Source of the DNA: Bacteroidaceae bacterium
GTDB taxonomy: Bacteria > Bacteroidota > Bacteroidia > Bacteroidales > Bacteroidaceae
Length of the DNA stretch: 6,106 bases
Assembly: GCA_900768625.1 (NCBI GenBank)
Contig: CAAGDO010000147.1
Coordinates: 1 to 6,106 of the forward strand
Direction: 5' to 3'
Shown here: positions 1 through 6,039 of the stretch, one piece after another
How positions within the stretch are numbered: the stretch's first letter is position 1
How the letters are laid out: each line of letters begins with the position of its first letter
The notes under the pieces: generated by a model
Databases searched by the model: none
Told to the model about the DNA's origin: nothing
Seen by the model: the letters and a program-made list of their open reading frames with translations, nothing else
Made by a program: the position numbers and the translations under genes

Positions 1-1
1 C

Positions 2-1792
2 TACTTCATGTGGAACTTCGCAGGACGTCAGAATGATATCCAGGGACACAACGAGCGCGAGCATGGCAACTGGCTCACGGGCTTCAATTGGTTCGACAAC
101 AACGTCCTCGGTCTGGGCGACCAGAATCTCATGCCCGACTCGCTCAAGGAAAATAAGGGCCACAATGTCTTCTACTGTATGCCTTTGCTGCTTGGTCTTC
201 TGGGCCTCTTCTGGCAGGCCTTCCGTGGCAAGCGAGGTATCCAGAAGTTATGGACGGTCTTGTTCCTGTTCTTCATGACGGGATTGGCCATCGTGCTCTA
301 TCTCAACCAGCCCCCCAGCCAGCCGCGCGAACGTGACTATGCTTATGCCGGTTCGTTCTATGCCTTCGCCATCTGGATTGGCCTTGGCGTGGCAGCCCTC
401 GCTGAGTGGATGGAGAAACTCACGAAGAAGAACAATGCCGTTCCGGCCATTGTGGCTTCCGTGGTTGGTGTGCTCGTACCCATTCAGATGGTCAGCCAGA
501 CCTGGGACGACCACGACCGTTCCGACCGCTACGCTTGCCGCGACTTCGGATTGAACTATCTTAACTCGCTTCCCGAAAAGGGAGGTCCTGTCATCTTCAC
601 AAACGGTGATAACGACACCTTCCCCTTGTGGTATAATCAGGAAGTGGAGGGACAGCGTACGGATGCACGCGTGTGCAACCTTTCCTATCTCCAGACTGAC
701 TGGTATACCGACCAGATGCGCCGTCCGGCCTATGATTCGCCGGCATTGCCCATCACGTGGGAGCGCCTCTGCTATGTCGACAACGGAAAGCATACGTTCT
801 ATCCCATCCGCCCCGAAAACAAACACCTCCTCGACGAAGAAAAGGCGAAGAACCCCAATGTCGATCCGTATGAATTGAGCTACGTGCTTGACCATTACGT
901 GAAGAAACAGCAGGGCGGTTATTTCCCCACTGACTCCGTGGTGGTGACAATCGACAAGAAGGCTGTGGCCGAAAGCGGCATGATGCTTCCTCTCGGTCCT
1001 GACTCCATCCCCGACAAGATGATCATCTCGCTGAAGGATGCAGCGCAGCGTCAGGGCGGCCTCTATCGTTCGGACGTGATGATCTACGAAATGTTGGCTC
1101 ATGCCAATTGGAAGCGCCCGATGTATATGAGCGTGACGCTTGGCTCGGGCAACTATGCCGGACTGGAGAATTACCTCGTGCTGGAAGGTCTGGCCTATCG
1201 TATCACTCCGTTCAACTATGGACAGATGGGTATGATCGACACGAACCTCATGTACAAGAACCTCATGAACCGCTTCAAGTATGGCAACATGAACCGGAAG
1301 GGTATCTACATCGATGAAACCGTCGGCCGTATGTGTCAGACGCATCGCCGCATGTTCTATCTTCTGGCCGATAACCTTCTGCGTCGCGGCGAAAAGGCTG
1401 CAGCCCTCAAGGTGCTTGAAAAGCAGAAGGCTGTGTTGCCCGAATGCAACGTGCCCTACACCGATGATGATGCCCAGCTCAGCACGCTGTGGCTTGCGGC
1501 GGGCAACAAGAAGCAGGCGGCAGAAGTGGCCCAGAAGGTACTTGACTACGACCTGCAGTATATGAACTACCTCAATTCACTGGGCGACAAGGTGAACACC
1601 TATGGTCGCACTTGTCTCTATCTTGTGACGAGCGTGATGGAAGCTCTCCATACGCTCGAGGATACCGGCAGCCCGAAGAAGGCTATCTACAGCAAGCGCG
1701 TGGAACAGCAGGCCCAGTTGCCTGCCTTCCAGGTTGGCTATCAGAGCTATATGCAGCGCATGCAGCCTCAGCAGGGCCAGGAGGAAGAGTGA
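2..1792 (+). CDS. DUF2723 / glycosyltransferase family 117 membrane protein, C-terminal part (5' end outside window)
   Basis: The frame is already open at base 2 and reads Y-F-M-W-N-F-A-G-R-Q-N-D, so the start codon lies before the window; about 596 codons are visible. Bacteroidetes members are usually around 1000 aa or more, so roughly the C-terminal half is present. Hydrophobic segments that look membrane-spanning fall at about 164-223, 248-307, 350-409 and 434-493. Between the second and third is the family-typical stretch RERDYAYAGSFYAF (326-367). A large, probably periplasmic domain follows, with NGDNDTFPLWYNQ (602-640), ending in a helical, TPR-like part (about 1330-1600) and a Gln/Glu-rich tail. 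DUF2723 proteins are classed as GT117; the human member TMEM260 is a protein O-mannosyltransferase. The bacterial acceptor is not established and the N-terminal catalytic loops are outside the window, so activity cannot be judged. Family assignment is firm by recognition; function is inferred. Confidence 0.88.
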   Translation, partial: YFMWNFAGRQNDIQGHNEREHGNWLTGFNWFDNNVLGLGDQNLMPDSLKENKGHNVFYCMPLLLGLLGLFWQAFRGKRGIQKLWTVLFLFFMTGLAIVLYLNQPPSQPRERDYAYAGSFYAFAIWIGLGVAALAEWMEKLTKKNNAVPAIVASVVGVLVPIQMVSQTWDDHDRSDRYACRDFGLNYLNSLPEKGGPVIFTNGDNDTFPLWYNQEVEGQRTDARVCNLSYLQTDWYTDQMRRPAYDSPALPITWERLCYVDNGKHTFYPIRPENKHLLDEEKAKNPNVDPYELSYVLDHYVKKQQGGYFPTDSVVVTIDKKAVAESGMMLPLGPDSIPDKMIISLKDAAQRQGGLYRSDVMIYEMLAHANWKRPMYMSVTLGSGNYAGLENYLVLEGLAYRITPFNYGQMGMIDTNLMYKNLMNRFKYGNMNRKGIYIDETVGRMCQTHRRMFYLLADNLLRRGEKAAALKVLEKQKAVLPECNVPYTDDDAQLSTLWLAAGNKKQAAEVAQKVLDYDLQYMNYLNSLGDKVNTYGRTCLYLVTSVMEALHTLEDTGSPKKAIYSKRVEQQAQLPAFQVGYQSYMQRMQPQQGQEEE

Positions 1793-2017
1793 TTTGAAGA
1801 TATTTATATGAGGCTTGAGAGTTTCCGGATTCCCTTCGCCATTGCGTCGTTTCGCCCTGTATGCCCGGACGATGGATGTTGCGAGGGGGACCGGGGATTC
1901 TCCGGCCTTTTTCCGGTTTATGGCTGTGCGGCCTGAAGGCGGGAGGCTGTTGCGCTTCCCTGATGGACGATGGCCGGATGCCGGGAACTAACGGTAAACC
2001 AATCAGAGCTACAACTC
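1793..2017. other. Gap between the GT117 and deacetylase genes; no convincing gene or promoter
   Basis: This 225-bp stretch is GC-rich in its middle (several CCGG motifs at 1885-1920 could form small hairpins). I see no TAnnTTTG promoter element and no hairpin followed by a T-run, so read-through from the upstream gene into the deacetylase gene is plausible. A 42-codon open frame (1808-1936) exists but has no clear support; see findings. Confidence 0.4.
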
Positions 2018-2629
2018 ATGATCATCGAACAACCGGCCCGATTTCTCCGATGGCTCTATCCGCATGCGCTGTGGCGCATCAAGCCTGAGGAACATGCCGT
2101 TTACCTCACTTTCGACGATGGCCCCATTCCAGAAGTGACTCCCTGGGTGCTCGATGTGCTCGACCATTATGGCATCAAGGCCACGTTCTTTATGGTGGGG
2201 GACAATATCCGGAAACATCCCGACATCTTCGAGATGGTGAAGGAGCGCGGACACCGGCTCGGCAACCATACGTTTAACCATATCGGGGGATTGCGCCACG
2301 GCATCCGCTCGTATTTGCGCAATGTCGACAAGGCGAACGTCTATCTCCATACGGACCTTTTCCGTCCGCCCCACGGATGGATGAAGTGGGACCAATACAT
2401 CATGGTGCGCCAGCGCTATCGGGTGGTGATGTGGGACCTTGTGACGCGCGACTATTCCACCCGGCTCAACGGGCGCGACGTGTTGCTCAACGTGAGGCGC
2501 TATGCCCGTAACGGCAGTATCATCACTTTCCACGATTCGCTCAAGAGTCAGGACAAACTGCTTTATGCGCTACCGCGTGCCATCGAATGGCTCCTCTCGC
2601 AGGGGTATGAATTCAGAACGATCGACTGA
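2018..2629 (+). CDS. Polysaccharide deacetylase (NodB homology domain) family protein
   Basis: A 203-aa protein that is almost entirely a NodB/carbohydrate esterase 4 domain. This family removes N- or O-acetyl groups from glycans such as peptidoglycan, chitin oligomers or exopolysaccharide, using a bound divalent metal. The expected motifs are seen in order: TFDDGP (residues 31-36, with D33 the likely base and D34 a metal ligand), H84-T-F-N-H88 (metal histidines), RPPHG (116-120, usually R-x-P-Y-G; here His replaces Tyr), W139-D140, and T-F-H172-D (motif 5). No signal peptide or membrane segment is visible, so it may act in the cytoplasm or be retained at the membrane. I chose ATG 2018 because the protein then begins MIIEQPARF, as I remember for close Bacteroidales relatives. 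An in-frame ATG at 1970 would add 16 residues of no recognised character. The gene ends 38 bp before a strong terminator. The substrate cannot be told from sequence. Confidence 0.87.
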   Translation: MIIEQPARFLRWLYPHALWRIKPEEHAVYLTFDDGPIPEVTPWVLDVLDHYGIKATFFMVGDNIRKHPDIFEMVKERGHRLGNHTFNHIGGLRHGIRSYLRNVDKANVYLHTDLFRPPHGWMKWDQYIMVRQRYRVVMWDLVTRDYSTRLNGRDVLLNVRRYARNGSIITFHDSLKSQDKLLYALPRAIEWLLSQGYEFRTID

Positions 2630-2667
2630 TGCCACGCTGACAAACATCCACTCAAATGGCATGGAAC

Positions 2668-2735
2668 AATCGCACGGCAATGACAGGTCTGCCTTCAGTG
2701 ATGAAGGCAGAGGTGTCGTTGCCGTGCGATTTTTT
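2668..2735 (+). terminator. Intrinsic terminator after the deacetylase gene
   Basis: A long hairpin pairs 2668-2680 (AATCGCACGGCAA) with 2719-2731 (TTGCCGTGCGATT). The stem continues through a T-G wobble, GACA/TGTC, a GG/GG internal loop and TCTGCCTTCA/TGAAGGCAGA, closed by a GTGA loop. The right arm runs straight into six Ts (2730-2735). This is a textbook rho-independent terminator. The right half and its downstream flank recur after the ATPase gene. Confidence 0.9.
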
Positions 2736-2750
2736 GTCCATTCTTGTTGG
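2704..2750 (+). repeat. 47-bp direct repeat, copy 1 (left flank of the ATPase cassette)
   Basis: It starts AAGGCAGAGGTGTCG and ends GTCCATTCTTGTTGG, covering the right half of the terminator hairpin plus 15 bp past its T-run. It matches 4347-4393 at 45 of 47 positions, with no gaps. Similarity resumes beyond an 11-bp insertion here (a partial repeat of CTTGTTGG), with GAATCGCC at about 2765-2772 matching 4397-4404. Confidence 0.92.
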
Positions 2751-2795
2751 CGGCTTGTTGGGGCGAATCGCCTGGGATTTCCATCGCAAATGGGC

Positions 2796-2927
2796 TGAAC
2801 GTTCATAAAAGTGTGGTTTTTGGGTGGTTGAACGTTCATAAAAATGTGGTTTTTCGATGGTTGAACGTTCATAAAAATGTGGTTTTGGGGTGGTTGAACG
2901 TTCATAAAAGTGTGGTTTCCTTTTGTA
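2796..2927 (+). repeat. Four tandem 33-bp repeats, each with a 10-bp palindrome
   Basis: Units start at 2796, 2829, 2862 and 2895, an exact 33-bp period. Each begins with the perfect palindrome TGAACGTTCA, continues TAAAA(A/G)TGTGGTTT, and in the first three ends in a G/T-rich tail such as GGGTGGT. The fourth unit diverges after GTGGTTT. Unit 4 overlaps the -33 element of the promoter for the ATPase gene. No unique spacers separate the units, so this is not a CRISPR array. Three helical turns per unit would put the palindromes on about the same DNA face, which would suit a repeated protein-binding site; that role is inference. Confidence 0.93.
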
Positions 2928-2951
2928 TCTCGCTAAATATCAGTACTTTTG
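2922..2951 (+). promoter_or_regulatory. Bacteroidetes-type promoter for the ATPase gene
   Basis: TTTG at 2922-2925 and TACTTTTG (TAnnTTTG consensus) at 2944-2951 are 18 bp apart, close to the usual -33/-7 spacing. Transcription would begin a few bases past 2951, giving a very short A/T-rich leader before ATG 2972. The position directly abuts the 33-bp repeat array. Confidence 0.7.
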
Positions 2952-2971
2952 TGAATAAATATATTTTCCGT

Positions 2972-4306
2972 ATGAAACGCCACATCTATAACGATTTGAA
3001 AACTTGGAAGGATTCTCTGAATCGTAAGCCCTTGATATTGCTGGGTGCGCGTCAGGTGGGGAAGACCTATATCCTCAAACAGTTTGGAAAGAATGAGTTT
3101 GACAATATGGTTTATGTCAATTGCCATAACAATCCCTTTGTGGTGTCGCTCTTCAGTGATTTCGATATTGACCGCATTATCTATCAGATTGAATTGCAAT
3201 ATGAACAACGTATCACAGCAGGCAAAACGTTGCTGTTTTTCGATGAAATACAAGAAGTGAAGAACGGTATACCTTCATTGAAGTATTTCTGTGAAAACAA
3301 GCGTGACTTGCATGTTGTGGTGGCCGGTTCTCTTCTAGGTATCTCTCTGCGCGAAGAGGAAAGTTTTCCCGTAGGTAAGGTGGATAGCCTCAGAATGTAT
3401 CCTATGACCTTTGATGAATTTCTAAGGGCAAATGGCAGGGAACTACTTGCAGAATGTCTGGAATCGCTGGATGAAAAGATGCTTGCTCCGCATCATGATA
3501 CGCTTGTTGAATACTTGAGACAATATTATTTTGTTGGCGGTATGCCGGAATCCGTCCTCATGTGGCTTGAAACGCATGATCCTATGGCAACAAGGCGGGT
3601 GCAACAATCCATATTGAGCACATATGACCGTGACTTTGGTAAGCATACGAAGACAGAAGCGGAACGCATACGTATGGTGTGGAACAGCATTCCTGCACAG
3701 TTGGCCAAGGAGAATAAAAAATTTGTCTTTGGAGTAGTGAAGAAAGGGGGCCGGGCTGTAGAATATGAAAAGGCCATTCAATGGTTGGTTGATGCAGGGT
3801 TGATTTATAAGGTATTCCGTATCTCCAAGCCGGAGGAACCTCTGAAGTTTTATGCCGATACAATGTGTTATAAGGTGTTCATGATGGACGTGGGCTTGTT
3901 GGCATGTATGTGTGGTGCACGTTCCAAGGAGATGTTGCTGGGAATGGGCGCATTCTCTGAATTCAAAGGCTCATTTACGGAAAACTACGTCATGTCACAG
4001 ATTAAGGCTTTGGAGAAATATGATGGAATGGACAATAATATCTTCTATTACAGTAAGGATAGCTCTCCTTTGGAGATGGATTTCGTGGTTCAAGGTCAGA
4101 ACCGTGTGATACCCGTTGAGGTCAAAGCGGAGCAGAATGTTCGTTCCAAGTCATTGGCTGCGTTCGTGAATCAGGAATTTGGAAGTTATGGCCTGAAAGG
4201 TCTTCGATGTTCGATGTTGCCTTTTATTTCGCAAGATTGGATGGAAAATATCCCTTTGTATGCCACAGAATCCTATTTCCTACGTGAAGGATTGGGTACT
4301 GCTTAG
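2972..4306 (+). CDS. AAA_14 / DUF4143 family ATP-binding protein
   Basis: A 444-aa protein, normal for the family. The N-terminal AAA-type ATPase domain (about residues 18-145) has an intact Walker A (G25-A-R-Q-V-G-K31-T32), Walker B (LLFFD91-E92) and a sensor-like AGSLLG (118-123). The family mark YYFVGGMPE follows (GGMPE at 189-193). The DUF4143 C-terminal domain has E337-N, L-E-M-D370, then V-I-P-V-E383-V-K385, a pattern like the PD-(D/E)xK nuclease fold with its acidic residues and Lys kept. The cellular role of this family is unknown; it is scattered among genomes and often strain-variable. ATG 2972 is chosen because the promoter lies just upstream and the protein then starts MKRHIY, usual for the family. 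The frame stays open further upstream to an ATG at 2744 through the repeats, which I consider non-coding. Hand counts of a few lines suggest GC in the low to mid 40s percent, against the low 50s in tyrS, hinting at separate origin. Confidence 0.9.
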   Translation: MKRHIYNDLKTWKDSLNRKPLILLGARQVGKTYILKQFGKNEFDNMVYVNCHNNPFVVSLFSDFDIDRIIYQIELQYEQRITAGKTLLFFDEIQEVKNGIPSLKYFCENKRDLHVVVAGSLLGISLREEESFPVGKVDSLRMYPMTFDEFLRANGRELLAECLESLDEKMLAPHHDTLVEYLRQYYFVGGMPESVLMWLETHDPMATRRVQQSILSTYDRDFGKHTKTEAERIRMVWNSIPAQLAKENKKFVFGVVKKGGRAVEYEKAIQWLVDAGLIYKVFRISKPEEPLKFYADTMCYKVFMMDVGLLACMCGARSKEMLLGMGAFSEFKGSFTENYVMSQIKALEKYDGMDNNIFYYSKDSSPLEMDFVVQGQNRVIPVEVKAEQNVRSKSLAAFVNQEFGSYGLKGLRCSMLPFISQDWMENIPLYATESYFLREGLGTA

Positions 4307-4337
4307 GGAAGGCTTCTCTGCTTGAAGCTCATCCATC

Positions 4338-4378
4338 CGGCAATTAAAGGCAGACGTGTCGTTGCCGTGCGGTTTTTT
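4338..4378 (+). terminator. Degenerate intrinsic terminator after the ATPase gene
   Basis: CGGCAA (4338-4343) can pair with TTGCCG (4362-4367), followed by TGCGG and six Ts (4373-4378). It resembles the terminator at 2668-2735 with most of the left arm and loop deleted, leaving the right arm and T-run. The stem is short and 5 nt from the T-run, so it is probably weaker than the upstream copy. Confidence 0.45.
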
Positions 4379-4393
4379 GTCCATTCTTGTTGG
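4347..4393 (+). repeat. 47-bp direct repeat, copy 2 (right flank of the ATPase cassette)
   Basis: It matches 2704-2750 at 45 of 47 positions without gaps. The two differences are G to C after AAGGCAGA and A to G just before the T-run; the second change would also break pairing with the original left arm. It lies 41 bp after the ATPase stop codon and upstream of the tyrS promoter. Confidence 0.92.
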
Positions 4394-4497
4394 AATGAAT
4401 CGCCACAAGGAAGTGTCGGATGAAGTGTGGAAACTCGCGATAAATGGCTCTATATGTCGTCAGAATGGGGAGAAAAGGATGAAAGTCGGGCTTTTCC

Positions 4498-4528
4498 TTG
4501 CCATTTCGCGCGGCTTGCAGTAACTTTG
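4498..4528 (+). promoter_or_regulatory. Bacteroidetes-type promoter for tyrS
   Basis: TTG at 4498-4500 and TAACTTTG (TAnnTTTG consensus) at 4521-4528 are separated by 20 bp. A leader of roughly 45 nt, A-rich and without a Shine-Dalgarno sequence, leads to ATG 4580. I see no T-box-like or other attenuator structure in this short leader. Confidence 0.72.
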
Positions 4529-4579
4529 CATGTAAATCCCCTTGAAACGAACAAAAATAGAAAATATACATCACACACT

Positions 4580-5875
4580 ATGAATTTCGTAGAAGAACTC
4601 AAATGGCGCGGCATGCTCCATCAGATGATGCCGGGCACAGAGGAACTCCTTGAAAAGGAAATGGTGACGGCTTATGTGGGCATTGACCCCACGGCTGACT
4701 CCCTTCACATCGGTCATCTCTGCTCCGTGATGATGCTCCGCCACTTCCAGCGTGCCGGCCATAAGCCGCTGGCACTCGTTGGCGGTGCCACAGGTATGAT
4801 CGGTGACCCCTCAGGAAAGAGCGCTGAGCGTAACCTCCTCACAGAGGAAGTGCTCCGCCACAATGTGGCTTGCATCAAGAATCAGCTCTCTCACTTCCTC
4901 GATTTCGAATCCGATGCACCCAATGCAGCCGAATTGGTCAACAACTATGACTGGATGAAGAACTTCTCCTTCCTCGACTTCGCACGCGAGGTGGGTAAGC
5001 ACATCACGGTCAACTATATGATGGCTAAGGACAGCGTGAAGAAACGTCTTAACGGCGAAGCCCGTGACGGACTTTCATTCACCGAATTCACCTATCAGCT
5101 CCTGCAGGGCTACGACTTCCTCCATCTCTACGAAACCAAGAACTGCAAACTGCAGATGGGTGGTTCGGACCAGTGGGGCAACATCACGACGGGTACGGAA
5201 CTTATCCGCCGTACGCTCGGTGCTGAGGCTGATGCCTATGCTCTGACTTGTCCGCTTATCACAAAGGCTGACGGCAAGAAATTCGGTAAGACGGAGCAGG
5301 GCAACGTATGGCTTGACCGCCGTTACACCACTCCTTATAAGTTCTATCAGTTCTGGCTCAATGTGGGCGATGAAGAAGCTGAACGCTACATCAAGATCTT
5401 CACTTCGCTCACGCACGAGGAAATCGACAGCCTCATTGCCGAACACCGCGCAGATCCGGGACGCCGCGTGCTTCAGAAGAAACTCGGCGAGGAAGTGACC
5501 TGCATGGTTCACAGCCGCGAAGACTACGAGATGGCTCTCGAAGCTTCCAATATCCTCTTCGGTAAGGCCACGAAGGAAAGTCTTCTCAAGCTGGACGAAG
5601 AAACATTCCTCAGCGTGTTCGACGGTGTGCCCCACTTCGAGGTGAGCCGCGACCAAGCTGTAGGCGCCAAGGCCGTTGACCTCTTTGCAGAAGCAACCCA
5701 GTGCTTTGCCTCCAAGGGCGAAATGCGTAAGCTCGCTCAGGGCGGCGGTGTCAGCCTCAACAAGGAAAAGCTCGCAGCCTTCGATCAGGAAATCACGGCC
5801 GAAGACTTGATCGACGGCAAGTACCTCCTCGTGCAGAGAGGAAAGAAGAACTATTTCCTCATCACGGTGAAATAA
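4580..5875 (+). CDS. tyrS: Tyrosyl-tRNA synthetase (class I, bacterial type)
   Basis: A cytoplasmic housekeeping enzyme that activates tyrosine with ATP and charges tRNA-Tyr. It is 431 aa, close to the 420-430 aa of bacterial TyrRS (E. coli 424). The Rossmann-fold catalytic domain has H43-I-G-H46 and the KMSKS-loop equivalent K234-F-G-K-T238, the form found in bacterial TyrRS. Tyrosine-pocket residues are recognisable as Y172, Q176, D179 and Q198 (within GGSDQWGNI, 194-202). The C-terminal S4 RNA-binding domain is at about 367-430, with the GGGVSLN core. The start at 4580 gives the standard N-terminus MNFVEELKWRGML and lies behind a good promoter; an upstream in-frame ATG at 4427 would lie before that promoter and add residues unlike the family. 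Codon use is biased toward C-ending codons, as expected for a well-expressed native gene. No catalytic residue seems missing. Confidence 0.97.
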   Translation: MNFVEELKWRGMLHQMMPGTEELLEKEMVTAYVGIDPTADSLHIGHLCSVMMLRHFQRAGHKPLALVGGATGMIGDPSGKSAERNLLTEEVLRHNVACIKNQLSHFLDFESDAPNAAELVNNYDWMKNFSFLDFAREVGKHITVNYMMAKDSVKKRLNGEARDGLSFTEFTYQLLQGYDFLHLYETKNCKLQMGGSDQWGNITTGTELIRRTLGAEADAYALTCPLITKADGKKFGKTEQGNVWLDRRYTTPYKFYQFWLNVGDEEAERYIKIFTSLTHEEIDSLIAEHRADPGRRVLQKKLGEEVTCMVHSREDYEMALEASNILFGKATKESLLKLDEETFLSVFDGVPHFEVSRDQAVGAKAVDLFAEATQCFASKGEMRKLAQGGGVSLNKEKLAAFDQEITAEDLIDGKYLLVQRGKKNYFLITVK

Positions 5876-5889
5876 AACAGCGGAATCCA

Positions 5890-5913
5890 CTTCGGAACGG
5901 CAACGTGCCGAAG
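5890..5913 (+). other. Small hairpin just after tyrS
   Basis: CTTCGG (5890-5895) is complementary to CCGAAG (5908-5913); alternatively CGGCA (5899-5903) pairs with TGCCG over an ACG loop. No T-run follows, so it is not a canonical terminator, though it could protect the 3' end of the mRNA. Confidence 0.4.
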
Positions 5914-5921
5914 ATGCATAT

Positions 5922-5999
5922 AGAAGTCGTCTGAACTTTTCTGACGAAGATTTGATTTTAAGAAGTCGTCTAAACTTTTCTGACGACGATTTGATTTGG
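5922..5999 (+). repeat. Two tandem 39-bp repeats downstream of tyrS
   Basis: Units 5922-5960 and 5961-5999 are adjacent and differ at only a few positions (G/A in GTCGTCT(G/A)AAC, A/C in GACGA(A/C)GATT, and the last two bases). Each contains an inverted repeat around a central CTTTT: TCGTCtGAA/TTCtGACGA in unit 1 and GTCGTC/GACGAC in unit 2. On the reverse strand the unit reads KSSSEKFRRLLKI with no stop. No gene is assigned. Confidence 0.9.
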
Positions 6000-6000
6000 A

Positions 6001-6039
6001 GATTGAGCTCTTCTAAATTCAATCTTCACCTTTCTTTTT
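6001..6039 (+). terminator. Possible weak terminator downstream of tyrS
   Basis: GATTGA (6001-6006) pairs with TCAATC (6019-6024), followed after a few bases by a pyrimidine-rich run ending CTTTCTTTTT. The stem is short, AT-rich and separated from the T-run, so support is thin, but it is the first hairpin with T-run after tyrS. Confidence 0.25.

Noticed and set aside
248..1345. 365-codon open frame on the reverse strand inside the GT117 gene
   Set aside because: It lies wholly antisense to a well-supported gene and its translation is His/Val/Arg-rich with no recognisable domain, as expected for the shadow of a codon-biased gene.
1793..2017. Fusion or recoded read-through from the GT117 gene into the deacetylase gene
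   Set aside because: The same frame contains TGA at 1790, 1934 and 1964. Two stops in a gap this short is near chance, and tRNA or recoding signals are absent.
2009..2533. 174-codon reverse frame over the deacetylase gene
   Set aside because: Antisense to a gene with all NodB motifs; composition is that of a mirror frame.
2796..2927. CRISPR array
   Set aside because: The 33-bp units are directly adjacent with no unique spacers, and no cas genes are present.
2704..4393. Insertion sequence or transposon
   Set aside because: The enclosed gene is an AAA_14/DUF4143 ATPase, not a transposase; I see no terminal inverted repeats, and the 47-bp direct repeats are too long for a usual target duplication.
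5075..6022. 315-codon open frame on the reverse strand over tyrS and the 39-bp repeats
   Set aside because: Most of it is antisense to the tyrS coding sequence and resembles no known family; only its N-terminal repeat part is outside tyrS, and that is reported as a repeat.
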